From NCBI GenBank assembly GCA_021234155.1, contig JAJEKV010000031.1, positions 17,123,150 to 17,187,149 on the forward strand: 64,000 nucleotides of DNA, in the 5' to 3' direction. Both the position numbers and the translations under genes were made by a program. Of this stretch, positions 13,201 through 26,580 are shown in pieces. Position 1 is the first letter of the stretch. Each line of letters opens with the position of its first letter. The notes below the pieces were generated by a model that had not been told where the DNA came from, did no database searches, and was given only the letters and a program-made list of their open reading frames with translations. Source of the stretch: Isoetes taiwanensis (taxonomy: Eukaryota; Streptophyta; Lycopodiopsida; Isoetales; Isoetaceae).

Positions 13201-16200
13201 GGCAAGTTGGTGGTACAAAATAGTGATCCATGACTTGTGTTGCGTATGTAGCTTAGGAGCTATCTGTGGAACGCTTCGAAACTTGAAATGTAGTATGATA
13301 AGAGAGACAGCACTGCTGCCTTCAATTCAGCCTTGGTCATCTTCTTTACCCAATAGCAGGTGGGTGCATGATCGTGATGTCCACTTCATAATCTTAGAAT
13401 ATAAATTTTCTGGTAACACATCCTTGGGAAGGAAAGGATAAAATTATTGTGATTTGGAAAAGCGACTCATTCTACGAAGCAGATTTCTCTACCACCAAAA
13501 GCGTTTGTAGATTTATCACCGTCGATGATGTTGATAAGATAGTAGTCCCTTCTTCTCACTTTTCAATCACACTTTTATTTGCTTATCTGGATGGCTACGG
13601 CGGTAGATCACCCAATGGTATAACAATAACTACAAGCTTGATAAATATAATGCTAGCAAGCAGAGGCGTAAATATTTTCTTTATACGCTGCAACCAGGGC
13701 TAATATAACGGCCATCTTGCTCCTTTCAAACAAGAAAAATAAATTATAACATTGCCTTTTTGCAAAGAAAACTGTGAAACTTGGCAGAAGGGTTTTGAGC
13801 CTTATGCACTGAAGCTACCAAGGACTACGACAAAACCAATGCAAATGCATTAGCATTTTTATATAACATTTTAAATAGCGGCTTAACAGTACATGCGACA
13901 TCAATTATGTAATTTTAAAATGTGGTATACATTATGACATATTCTTTACACATTTTATATATATACCTGTTGAGAAACTTGTGACATAAAATGCAATCTT
14001 GTGTTTGTGCCAATCCTCTTGTCATAGGCGTTTATAGTTGTATAAATTATATACAACACTAGTATGTGTGCGCAGTACTGGTGCAGTATAGTACATAGCA
14101 TGGTTATTAATCGTGTCACGCCGCGTGAAATTACTCAGCGGCCTTTGGTAGAGCCACTAGGCATGCGCTGTATATAGCATGACTCATGACAAACTGTTTC
14201 GCATGAGGAATGACCATGAAATCTTGATAACCTAAAATGCAATTTTTTCATTTCTTGAATGACCATGGCGATTGATAACAGAGGGCGAAAAGCCTTAAAC
14301 ATTATTGGCGCTGGATTGAGCCTGTTGGCCGGGTCTCGAAGAAGGGAAGAGTTATGGCTTTTCGAGATGGTAAGGATAATGCTCTGTTAACAAAATGCTG
14401 GAATATTACTCTTCTTTTAATCCGGGCCAACCATCTTCATGAATGGCCTTTTGCTTTACAACCGCAAAGATGCATATCTTACAAATCACCGGCGCCTTCA
14501 TCCATGTGGTCGGGTTTTGCAACAAATGAACATAAAATCCTCGGGACATTTACTGTAGGCAATCGTTTCATTGTATTATTATATTTAGCCTCGAAATCAT
14601 CATGAATTGTGTGTACGTGGTAACCTAGTGGTCGAAAAGTATTAGGCTTGATAGTTAGACGCCAAAACCTTGTTTATTTTGAACATTTAACTCACCTTGT
14701 TGTCATCAATATATCTTTAAGCGCTTATATTTGTTTCTCATTAGATTTGTTTACGCCAAATTCCCTTCAATTCATTCATAAAATTTCATTATATTTCTAT
14801 TTGTCCACATCGCTCCCCATGCCCTTTAAAACACTTATTCATGTGAATTTAAGTTATCTTGGTACATCTTTTAAAACAAGGAAAATTCTAAAAAATGCCC
14901 TTTGTATTATCAAAAAATGCCCCGCATCTCATTTGTTAAATGCCCCTAATTTTTATGCCATTTCCATCAATGTCAAAACAGTTGCAAAAGAAAAAGAAAT
15001 GCAAATAGAAGTAGCAAAATAAGAGCTTTGAGTTAGAACCGCCCGAGCTGAAGCGATGGGCAGGGTATAGTCTAGAACTGGGCGGATAGCTGGTGGGAAA
15101 CTTTTCCTAGATCTTGATTAACATTTGCCCAGATCTATGTTTCTGATGATATTTGTGAGGGAAGGTCGAGCTTTACTCTTGAACAATGGCTAGTGTTTTT
15201 GAGTTGAACCGGGAGGGTATCGGCCATAGCAACAATGTTCTAGGTCATGGGCTTGTTTTTAGTGTGGAGGTAATTATAATTAGCATGCTGGACGAAAATG
15301 AAAAATTGAGAAGGGAAAATTACGCTTTGCTATCGAGGTTTTGCATCCGGGCAACTCTATAACGATTATGGTTTGTATCGGGGAAATATGCCCGGCAATA
15401 TCTAGCGGCTTGAGCTTTCTTCTGAAGGGCGATTGACGGATTTTCCATCGTTGAATGGTGCAATGTAGTCAATAAGGTAGCGTAAGCCACCTAGAAAAAT
15501 CATGTTTAACTCTCCCACGGTACCCCATTGCTTTGCCTTCCAAGAACTACCAACATTCTTGCTGTGTTTTGGAGTATTAAAGAGGATCATCCTTTACATT
15601 TGTTTTCTTGTTATCGTGATTTAAATTCAATTCCATTCCAAAAGCATAATAAAACTATATCTAATAGATGTGGGATTACCTTTCCATTTTGCAAAAGGAT
15701 AAATGTTGCATTTAAAAGAACACAAGCCGCATTCCTTGTTGAACAAGACCAACTAAGGCCAATATTTGCAAAGATAATCAAATAAGGCCAATATTGCAAG
15801 ATAAATGAAAGTGACAACTTATATCCACTTGACCTTCACCTCACATGCAAACTTTAACTTCAAAATAGCATTGAGCAAATGACAATGATGTCAATTGATA
15901 TGCGACAACTCTCGTGTTCAAGCCTATTATCTTAGGAGAGCTACATCACGGTACACACTACACACGAGCTCAATTAATAAGCACATGCTTATGTTATGAT
16001 TGGTAGTAATGGTAGTAATCATGACAGACAATTGTTTCGATCGTAGAATGTTGCAATACTAGAGCTGTTTTGGAGAAGATGATTCTCTTAAACGGAGGTA
16101 TACTGTTCATATCTGCTAATTACTCTAAAGGTCCCTAGTGAAAAACAAGGTTCTACAATCTAAAATTGAGTACCTTCAGCAAATATGAAAAGAAAAGTCT

Positions 16201-18550
16201 GAAATGATTATACTTTGGCATTTGAAAGTATATTATTAAAAAAGCTCTGATTCCATGAATATAAAATTCGCTATGAAGTAACAAAGATTCATTATGTAAA
16301 GCGCCTGCCTGATAGATTCAGCAGCTGCAGTAAGGCACATAAAAAAAATAGAGATTGGAGAATTGAACCCCAGGCTCCAGAAGACATATTTTTCTCATTT
16401 TAGGAAGTCAACAAATTTCTCTTCAAAAGAGAGTTTAGCTTGTTTAAAATAGAACTTTCAAGTTCTAGAGCACAAAATGGCATTAAAATCAAGATTCTTG
16501 TAATGCTTTCATGAAATGGTTTGACACTCCACAATTTAAATATTTCTGTAATGCCCAGGTTATGAGAGATCAAACAGAATACTTGACTAAAAATTCTAGA
16601 AAGGAAGGGAGGTTCTTATTTTACAGTTCATAATCAGAGACACAGAGAGTATGCAAATTTTATTTGATATTCCTTTGGCTGGAAACACAGCCACTAAAAC
16701 CAATAGCACAGCCTAATATCCTTCATTCTTAAATAATTGAAACAAGCCTTTCCATATAGAAGCTCTTGCCAACTGAAGATGACCATTAATCAACTGTATC
16801 CTTTTATTTGTTTATCATAGAACCCCAAATAGAATTCGTAACTCTAAGGAATTCATCAAACATTCTCAGCATTCTTCTGGCACCTTGTGAACATCCCAAG
16901 TAAAAAATTCCCCAACTCAACGAACAGGCCCCATTGGTATTTCTTGATCCTCAACTTCATCTATTTGCCATGTCACTTCAAAAGTAAACCACGCATCTGC
17001 AATGATCTGCTAGTGGCCCCAGATAATCTTGTAACATAGAATCAAAACAATGATAACCTAAATCCAATTCAAACCCTACAACAATGAATTCTTACCTTCT
17101 TACTTTAAGTTTTCATAAGCTTTCAGCAATAGTAGGTCGCCTCCATGCCTTAGGATTCTGCAAAAAGCAATCATCTTCCGAATGAGACAAGCTAAAAGTT
17201 AAATGTAAAATAATCTTTAGACATCCCCCTCAAAGCATGTGTTCTTATTGTATTGTTGGACTGTGTGGCCGAGAGGTCAAGTTTCTCGCTGCCGGTCAGT
17301 GGAGTGGCAGCTTATCCCTCTTACTAGAAACCAGCATCTCAATCAATCATCTACATAAATCTGTACCATTGGTCGAGAAAACTGTTAGAAAACAGTGTCT
17401 TTATCTGGGACTGTATGCAGTTGTACTGGGCTCTCAATTTTTGTTGTTTTCCCATTATATATCATGGTGGATTTAAAAAGCAGGAATTTGTAAAAGCTGC
17501 TAATAGATGTGATTTCACTTCTTTTAAAAATTTGAATCATGTATTGATTCAATGGCCAGTTTACCAAGTAAGAACAACCAATGCTAAACTATGTAATGAC
17601 AGGAAAACGCAAAGAGGTTCGAACCAGCAATTGAACTAAAAATTTCTGGAAATATTTTTAAAGCTTCTGTTTGACAAGTTCATACACACCCAATTAGTCA
17701 GTCCAGTTCATTGCCCCAGGCATGGGATGAGGCCCACTGAACCCCTGATGGCTTTTCCTGTGCCATCTGTGATCCTTTACCAGTTGAAGGGCATAAATAA
17801 CTTCAATTAGGGTCCTCCTCCTCTGTGCCCCCTTCCCCATTCATGCTTAAACATTCGAAAGCAAAAATATGGTGCATTAGCAAACCTGCTTGTTGAAAAG
17901 CACCAAAAATTCATGCAGATGTGGATGTTCTTAGCAGTCCTAACAATTGTTTGCTTTGTTTCCATAAGTTGCCTAAAACATTATGATTCTTCACAGTCCT
18001 TTGATACAAGCGTGAAATAGAGTTTTTACAGAAATTTATAACCTGTAAATAAACAAGAAAGCACTTACAGTAGAACTCCAGCAAGGTTTTATTTGAACCG
18101 ATTAAAGACCATTAGAGATGATCCTTCCACCCAATTGAGCTGCCTGCAAAACCTACATATGCATAATGCGGATATCGTCCATAAGCGTGGCAGAAATCCT
18201 CAAACAACAAGTATCTTAAAAATAGAAATTACAATGAGAAAGAACTAGATAGGTAAGCATTACCCACCAAAAAAAAAAACAGTTAAGCGAGACAAGACTG
18301 CAGCAGGTTACGCAGGCTGAGGATCCTGCAGGACTCATGCACTTTTGAAGTTGGAAGCGACAAGACTTTCTTGAAAGGACACACGAGCAACTACTTTTCA
18401 ACATCATTTAGATAAACCACACTAAGCCTAAACCACACTAAAAAACCGAAAGAATGATTTCCAAATAAACAAATTAATAACTGTATAGTTAAACTGTTCC
18501 AAAAAGGAATTTTCAATTCTATTGCATCTGTGCTCCCCTTGGGAAGCTCA
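4211..18550. other. Long stretch with no supportable gene
   Basis: I read both strands for conserved domains, zinc fingers, kinase or transporter motifs, retroelement motifs (YxDD, DSGA, CCHC) and tRNA-like structures, and found none that hold. The open frames here, up to about 125 codons, have low-complexity or random-looking composition and lack plausible exon neighbours. Small hairpins such as CCGCTTCAAAGCGG near 5250 have no context. Confidence 0.5.
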
Positions 18551-18555
18551 GTCAA

Positions 18556-18702
18556 TAGTTTAGAGGATCCCATGCAGAGGTATCCTATTATACTGATGCC
18601 ATATATTCTTGCAGTTGCCTGAATTGGGGAGCTGTATAATAACAATACTCTGTCTAGCCACTAGTTTAGGGATGCCTATGCAGAGGTACCCTATTTTACT
18701 GA
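18556..18702. repeat. Direct repeat pair of about 42 bp
   Basis: A block beginning TAGTTTAGAGGATCCCATGC at about 18556 recurs at about 18661 with a few substitutions. Both copies contain ATGCAGAGGTA and end in CTATT(A/T)TACTGA. They are about 105 bp apart, so this is a small local duplication and not a known element. Confidence 0.5.
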
Positions 18703-19023
18703 GTATAAGCACAGACCCTATAATCCAAGAAAAGATAGGAGGCTTACAAAGCAATATGCAGCATCATAAACTCAAAAACGAAACCAAGGAATTGATCTTG
18801 ATCTTGTGCCAGCACATATAATGCTCTTTATCAGTTTGCAACATTATGAGCTGATAATAATTGATTAAGGTAAACCTAGGAAGGAAATGGCCATTTGGAA
18901 GGAACGATGAGTAGCCACGCTAGGAGATACAGAATGCTGCATTTTATATAGAATTTTGGTTCTGCAACACATCATCAGCAAGGTACGTAGATCAAAATGT
19001 GGATTGACTACCATTGTTGTCCT

Positions 19024-19168
19024 ACATCATAGCAAAGGAAGTTTTGGTTCTTCAAATTCCAATAATTAATGTAAAAGAGTCATAGCCATATGCACAATGC
19101 CCAACATCATAGCAAAGGGGAACGTTTTAGGTTCCAATAAAAAATGTCAAAGAGTCATAGCCATATGC
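19024..19168. repeat. Tandem duplication, about 68-bp unit
   Basis: Both copies start CATCATAGCAAAGG and end with the identical block AGAGTCATAGCCATATGC. The second copy begins about 11 bases after the first ends. The middle differs by substitutions and small indels. No coding potential is visible. Confidence 0.55.
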
Positions 19169-19552
19169 TGATGCATTGAGTTCAAATCGTTCCTTCTTAT
19201 TTGAAGCGGTGAAGGTAGCCAGCAACTTAAGAGACATAGAGACTGGCATGCACCTTGTGTTGACGAATTAAACCATAGACTGTATAATTGCCATACAAAG
19301 GCTAGCACCAGAGAAATTATCACACAGAAATGTTCGTCAGATAAAACATTTAACCATGTCAGGGGTTTTTTTACTAAAAAGGCATTGCACGCCTTTTGCA
19401 GCTAGAACTGACGCCACCACCTCTAAACATCAACTTGCACAGATTACAGAGCAAACTCTGGCAAATAGACATGTTAGTCCATACCAAAGTGAGAACCAGA
19501 AACCAAATGGCATGGTAAGGTAACTCGTCTCAAATGCCAGGACGTCATTATT

Positions 19553-20000
19553 CCGTGATCCCAACTATAATCTTGAATTTAATTAAGCCTGGGTAAGCTA
19601 CGAAAATCAGGAGCTAAGAAAACCCTGATTTACCTTTGTGGGTGCTTCGACCTAACCATGGGGCGACGATCCATACCTTTGTGGAGCATCTTCTGATCTA
19701 ACCTAGGCGACGGTCCAGAACGGCCATTGTATTCTAAAACAGTCTTCTTAGATCATGATCCAATGGCAAAGCCACATCCATCCTAATGCCGAGAACTATG
19801 ATCTTGAATATGATCTTAATTAAGGCTGAAATAGAGCTACGATGAATAGGAGCTAAAAACCCTTGATTTAGCATTGGCGAGCATCATAAGGCGTCGATCC
19901 ATACCTTTTGTGGAGAATCTTCTGCTCTAACCTAGGCGCGACGGTGCAGAACGCCATCGTAGACTTGAAGACCGTCTGGTACTGTAGATCATGATGAAAT
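19553..20000. repeat. Two diverged copies of a ~210-bp unit
   Basis: Copies at about 19553-19760 and 19788-20000 share, in the same order, ATCTTGAAT, TTAATTAAG, AGGAGCTAA, CGATCCATACCTTT, GTGGAG, CTAACCTAGGCG and TAGATCATGATC. Divergence is clear but order and spacing are kept, so this is an old tandem duplication. I do not recognise the unit as a named element. Confidence 0.55.
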
Positions 20001-20192
20001 GAAACATGCCATAACCAACTCAGATTTGTTTACACGTGGATAGGTTAGCCTTCGAAATAACAGGCCACTTTGTAGGGTTGAAGTGAAGGCTGCAGTGCTC
20101 CAAGACATGTATCCCCATTTGTATCCCCATTAGCCCAAAAACCGACCTTCCCTTCATCTCTCAAAACTTAAAAATGCCATTCTTTCTAACCC

Positions 20193-20274
20193 AAATATCA
20201 CCCAAATATCTATTTGACAACCCAAATATCTTTTTTCTGGCTGACATGGCCCAACCGACTCCCAAATATCTTTT
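20193..20274. repeat. Short minisatellite of CCCAAATATC
   Basis: The motif CCCAAATATC occurs four times within about 80 bases at irregular spacing, beside two copies of ACATGGCCCAA. It is a local low-order repeat with no gene attached. Confidence 0.5.
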
Positions 20275-20431
20275 CTCACGACATGGCCCAAATTGGAACT
20301 CCAGTTTATCTTGTAGTGGGATCCAAACGTGGGATCACCTAACGACCAATCGACTCCTCCCGGAGAATAGAAATTTGATACGAATGGAAGATTTCATCTT
20401 CACAAGAACATTTTTTCTTGGAGCACAATGA

Positions 20432-23400
20432 GAGGAAATACTTTGGCATAATGATACTACCTCAATGCCTAGCATCAGACAATTCTCATCACAACAGATA
20501 ACTCAATCGGGTTAGATTTTGAATTTGTTTAAACAACTTCTCAATTTTATATGTTTTCAATCCACATTTTGATATTTTGTATAGGAAGATAGCTCACTAC
20601 CTTGTTGCATGAATCAAAGGATTATGTCTTAGAAACTTCGAAACGCTTTTGGCCATTAATTCCATTCCACTTGACTAATCTATTCTTGCTGCTCCTCCCA
20701 TTGGCCTATTTACTTCAATAATGCAAGGACCACAATGCCTCCTCGATGCCAGCATTGCTAGGAATCAAAACCCAAACCTAAAGAGCGGTATGTTAGTACA
20801 AAACAAATGACTTAATGATTCTTCAAGCAGCAAAGAAGGATGATGATGAGAAGCGTTTGTTTGGAATATGGAGAAGCATAATAAAAAAATGCTAGATGGC
20901 AAGAGATCGAGGATTTTGTTGGAAGAATGGTGTTCGAGAACTCAAAGCTTGTACGACTAAATTGGAAGGCTTTTTGGCACAAGACTTTAAGAAAAATAAA
21001 ATGATTATCAAAGAGAGACTTCTAGTGGGCTTAGCTATTGTAAAATGTCAAGTCGCAGTAGTAAACTTCTTCTGAACGATGTGTCTATGATGCAATGGAT
21101 CGATGGTATGGCAAAAACGGTTGTTAATCCCTCGAGGTTTGGTTTTCGGTTTCTATTCCCGCCTCTTTCTTCTTCTTCTTCCAACATGTTGTTTTATACT
21201 TAAAGTGATTTTCTTAATTTCTTTGAAGTAATAACGTGGTTGTTTTCATAATTATAAAGGGAATGATGTTGACTCAAGAAGAGGAGGAGGGCATTGAAAG
21301 TCCGGTGATGCTGTTTGGATACCGGGTAAGTGATGGCAATGTCATTCAAAAATAAAGTCTAAATTGTATTATGGCTAAACCTTGTATTATGGCTTTTTGG
21401 TCATTCGAGCACGTGGGAAAATTCTATTCATAAATCCACGGCGAAGCTGGTCTTTGCGGGTCTTTTCGGCCCCTCGTGGACCCGAAGCTTTAAGGGGACA
21501 TTATTAAGGCTTTTACCATTGTATAAAATAGTGTCTGATACAATATGAAAACAACATGATGGGTTATTGTATGGCAACACAAACACCAATGTATCGACAA
21601 AAGCCCTGGGAATCGAACCCCGGATAAATGCAAAGCTCAAGGCTTTCAACTTTGCTTTGCACCAAAGGAACTTATTATTTCACAGGCAAACTCGCTTGAA
21701 TGACACGATGCCATGAAGAATCAAAATGTGTAATGTTTGTATGAACATCAGGTATACGAACATAAGCGATAGGAGCGAATCAAAGCGATAGCCGATTACT
21801 AACAGCGAATCTTCCGACGGGAAGAAAAACGGTTATGATGGAAGCGATGAAGGAATCATCATTGAACTTCAGGTCTTGGGAAGAGATATCGCCGGCAAGG
21901 AAAACAAACTGAATCGGGGTTTGTGGAGGTAAAGCAGTAAAATTCTTGCGGTTACATGGCCCGTGCGGGATGCCTTTTTGGGAAGCGTGACACCCTATGC
22001 TGATGTCTTTCCATCGAGGAATCAGGTAGCAGCGCGTTATTTCGTATTTTGACGTGGAACGCAGATTTCTGGGCGAGAGCTAAAGTACTGTAAACAAAAG
22101 GAAAATCGCATTAGGCTAAATCCTGGCCGGATGCCAACCCCAACAACCTAAACAACCAAATTAATACATGCTAGAAAATCGCGCCCGGATCTTGCTTGCT
22201 CACCCTCTTTTCTTTAAGCCGCAGGCGGGCATAAAGACAATCGACCTCGGCCATTTAATTTAGGTATAAGAAGCCACCATTGACACCTACACGCTTCTAA
22301 TTAGGCATAAGAAGCTGATCGACAAACTCATGCAAATGGGATTTAGCATCCACCAAGATTTCCGCCACGCGCTCAATCCAACATAGAAGAAACCATTGCC
22401 CTTTCGCCGACCACAAATCCACGTGGTTTGAGCCACAAACCAGTGCCACCATCGCCAAAAGTCGTGTTAATACAGATACCTTCATTAACCTTCAAAAAAC
22501 ATATGTAACAAAAAAAAAAAAAAAAAACTTTCATAGGGAACACATTATCATGCAAAATAAAGTCCAAAAAAAAAAAATAGACATTCAAAACAAGTCTACA
22601 TTTTGCATAGCCTTGCAAAAAAAAGTAGGCATGGCGACAAAAAGTCTATTTTTGCTTAGCCATGCACTTCTACCCCTATATTATATTAATTTAATCTTTT
22701 TAAATATGGCAATCCCATACATATCACCAATGTAGCATATATGGAGAATAAAAAAATTAGAGAAAACTAAAGAATATATATTATAGAATAGAATCTTCAT
22801 TTAATAGAACGATATGACAATTGTATGTCTAAAATTCCCTCAAAATTGGTCTCTAGATTGGATCTTTATATATTTAAATATTGTATGGCCTCATTTGGCC
22901 AAAAAGTTGGAAAAACCCACTTTTAAACCCATCCTGCATTGTTATAAATAATGAAAATTCTTCTTCTTCTTGTTATTTTAAGTATTGTATTTAAGGGAAA
23001 AAAATATTAAACCCATGCATTGTTATTTTTGGACTAACAATGAAAATAAAAGTCTAATTTAAATTATGCCATGCAATTTGAAAGTTCTAGTTTTTTGTGA
23101 CCTTCAAAAGTAAGGGCGTAGAAAGTTTGTAGCATAAGAAGCGGTTCCCTCAAACCCCCGAGGAATTTGATATTATGAATGTGAAAAAAAAACTATAGAA
23201 CATACCCTAAAATAAAGGTTCTAGGGAAATTTGATATGAATGTAAAAATAAAGTAGTATTATGAATTTTCAAAAATTTTGACCCCTCGGGAACCTAAATG
23301 GGTCCATAAAGAACTTCTAAACTTCAAATTTAAGGAATTATTTCTCGAAAAATTCTACCATAGATTTTTCTAATTTTTTCCTTGTGATAGATTTCTCATA

Positions 23401-25336
23401 TCATGATTTACAAAGATGGAAGAATTAAATTCTTAGAAAATCATATTTGCAAAATAATGTGTGAAATGTTAAAGACTTTGAGAATAAACTTGACCCCTTT
23501 GCATTCGCTCCACATTATGTTTGGTAATAGAAGCTTTCTATATTTTCATTAAATTTTTCCTTACATGTACACTCATGGAGGACAACATATTGTGATATGT
23601 AAACAAATTCTTTATCTGAGCTATAATATAATTTCAAAAACAAGTGTACTAATGAACCCATTTGGGTCCATCAAGGGACAACTCTAGTGTTAACATCCTA
23701 TTTTCAAAAACATTCAAAAAAAGTATCTAAGAAAACACAAAAGTCTTTGAATTTCATGTCATTCTTGTATCTGATGGTCTACCAACCAAAAATTGACTTT
23801 TTACTTTGTGGGTGATGGAAATAGGTGTCCGAGTAAAAAATTTATCATTTGCTCTATTTGCAAAAAACAAACTTGTTGTAAGGGATATAGTCCAAATTCT
23901 GGCTTGGTCAGGGATTGCAAATATAAGAGAGTTTTGCAAACTTTTCACATGAAACTTTTGAATATAGACTCTTTACATGTCGAGCAACTTTTGAATTGGA
24001 ATTGCATTGAAATTCAAGTTTATGAGTCTATGACATAAGTTTTTCCGAGACCCGCCTTTTCTCTTGCTTTGGGAAATCATTTTCAAACTCAAGTTTTCCA
24101 AATCATTGCCTTAAGCAAACCTGGAGGTCCTAAGCCATTGAGGTTGAACGTCCACAAAACACTTTCAACTAACACAACTTTGCCATACAAGGTAAGAAAA
24201 TATGAGAACACATGCTTATTTCTTATTCTTATTGTTATTCTGGCTAATTAGTAACTTTATATGTAAAACCTCCCCGGTTGTTTGTAAGACCCTTTGAAGG
24301 CATGTGATATGGTTTGCCCGAGTTAAACTTTCTAAAAATTAAGGAACTTTTATATTCAAAGTGGTGAAATAGACTTTTAAAGTATGCCAAAAAGTTGGAT
24401 GATGTAAAGCTTCATTATTTAGCTAAACTTTCGCCATTTTGCCACAATAGATGTTGTTTTTTTGGCTAAATTTTTTTTAAAAATAAAATCTTCTATCTTT
24501 TGACTATTTTGCACTAATTCAAGACCTAAATATTAACTGATTCATAATAAATATAAAGGCCATATGATAATTTGGCTAAAATACACTAAAATTTGACGAA
24601 AAGCTTCTAAGTTTTGGCTAAACTTTCCAAATTTTGCCGATTACATTTCTTGCCATTAGCTAAAGTCGGAATCTAAACGGAGGTTGGGCGTGAAATAGCT
24701 CAAATTTTATTTTTTAAAAAAGGCCATAGTTTAGCCGACGAGCTTTCAAACAAGGCCAAAATTTTGCCATTTAGCTAAGTTTAGCCACTAATTTTTTCCA
24801 TGGTTGTTGGTCACTTTTTTTTGTCTTCAAAGCCTCTCATTCTAGGAGTGAAGAACTCCATGTGCATGTCGGTCTAGCGGATCATAGATAACCACCATCT
24901 TGGTTGAATCTTCAATTGCCTTCATTACGTGATTGAGAGACCCGGACGTGAAAGTTAGAGTCACTTGGTTAAACCTCAATCGAGAAATGGCCTATGCTCC
25001 TAATCCATGACCATGCATCAAAGCCCTAGTAATTACCGACCTGTTCTCCTCTCCATATTGGCTTGGCTAATTTTTCAAGCCTAGGCACCATAGTCTTATT
25101 TTGATCCATTTATCATGAATGATTGTAAGAGCTTGTTCAGTTGCATGAATGTGACAATGTAAACCACGACCAATAAGACTTTTTTAGGTCATATATCGAG
25201 CCTTTCTTTCCACTTGTAACTCTCTTCTTTTAAATGGGTCCCTAGTTTTAACCCGATTTCTCTTTGATAACTATGCATGTATTGCATTTAGAAAAAACTT
25301 TTGCAATTGGCTATAGCAACCTGGAATGATCTTCCT
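20432..25336. other. No recognisable gene; AT-rich with repeat traces
   Basis: Contains an 18-base A run at 22510-22527 and, at about 24400-24790, several copies of words such as GGCTAAA, TTTAGCC and TTTTGCC in both orientations, which suggests a worn foldback. No open frame carries a motif I can name. A separate tRNA-like promoter piece at 21609-21664 is listed on its own. Confidence 0.45.
21609..21664 (-). repeat. tRNA-promoter-like SINE head
   Basis: On the minus strand an A-box-like TGGTGCAAAGC (21664-21654) is followed 34 bases later by GGTTCGATTCC (21619-21609), a perfect match to the pol III B-box consensus, set within GGGGTTCGATTCCC. The spacing is right for a tRNA-derived promoter. 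The flanks do not pair as an acceptor stem, so a functional tRNA is unlikely. A SINE head is the simplest reading. Confidence 0.35.
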
Positions 25337-26580
25337 TCAAATATACAAGAAAGAAGAGTTGGACACATGCTTATCGAAAACATAGCTCTTCATGCAATGC
25401 CAACTTCTTGGCGACATCCTCTTGGTCAATAGATAGGCGGTTTCAATATATTCTCTTGTCTCTTTAGTGGTCTTCTTTGATTGATGTGGCATAGTCTCAA
25501 CATTCTCGACAGCAACATCTGATGTGAAGCCGCTATATGCTACCAAAGTATGAGACCTCGACTTGAGAGAACTGTCTTTTCCATCTTGCGGCTACCATGT
25601 GGCCTTCTATGACATTCTTTTTCCATATATACAAAGTTGGCGAACATGTCATAAGCCATCCTGGCTATTGTAGACCTCCTCTTTAATCATCTTTGGTGCC
25701 AATCTAACCATCGACAACAAAAAGTCAAACATATTTATAGAAAAGGACATTCTATTTGGTAATTTCATGTTCCAATGGTAGGTCCTTAGCATAAAAACAT
25801 AAAATAATAATGTTTTCCACAACATGAGGATATTCCGAACTCCTTTTGCTACTTGTCTATTGTCTTCTTAGCACATTTGAAAGGTATATTCACTTACCTT
25901 ACTTGTGTTTTAACCATATTATATGGTCTCTTGAATCTAACAACTTCTATTTCAACGAGATATTTTTTTGTAGCCTATCATCATGACCTTTTCGCGGAAT
26001 CTTGGATAACAGGTTCTCGTCCACAACCACCAAATGAATTTCCAATGCATTGTCATGCGGTTGAGGCATGTGGATGCAAGCTAGGCACCTCATTGATGGA
26101 TTTCTTTGGCATTTCAAGCACCTTCATCACTATGGCAAAGAATAAACTCATCCCTAAAGGCAAATTAGAAATATAATAAGTTGGATTTATGAATATAATT
26201 GTACCCATGTCATAAGGGTTGTCATCATCATTCATGCATTAACTTGTAAGTCGCGCTCTATGAAATCGTCTCTAGTGACGTTCTTAGATCTTTTTTAAAT
26301 GGAGAAAAGGACGTCCTCTATTACCCACACGAATTATTTTCTTTGATTTGTTTTTAGACGAGCCAATTGACGGGTCACCCGATGCTACTTTAGTCACAAT
26401 ATGGGTTGCATGCCAAAATATGAATGCATCAAATGCTTGCTCTACAATCTCTATTTTGGGCTCCACAAAATGGATTCTAGGCGCATACCATCTCACAATG
26501 GTCTCACTAGATATATGAGAGGTCACATATACATTGGTGGAGCATTGTGATGTCTCCATTGAAAGGTGAAGACCTTACCC
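25337..26580 (-). other. Unassigned minus-strand coding-like tract
   Basis: Three minus-strand open stretches (26559-26284, 26235-26053 and 25546-25337) have balanced, protein-like composition and sit in order on one strand. They are separated by stops and frame changes. The first starts METSQCSTNV and ends with basic residues; the last is rich in Lys, Thr and Glu. I recognise no domain in any of them. They could be exons of an unknown gene or remains of a transposable element. I give no function. Confidence 0.25.

Noticed and set aside
14648-15022. 124-codon plus-strand open frame, Leu/Ile/Lys-rich
   Set aside because: AT-rich sequence gives such residues by chance; no motif and no neighbours.
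16360-16385. T-arm-like GGGGTTCAATTCTCC on the minus strand
   Set aside because: The apparent stem closes a 14-base loop, not the 7-base loop of a tRNA T-arm, and no other arms are found.
17259-17290. tRNA-Leu/Ser-like 5' part (GTGGCCGAGAGGTCAAG)
   Set aside because: The A-box match is good, but no anticodon stem, T-arm or acceptor stem follows. The nearest GGTTCGAACC is about 345 bp away.
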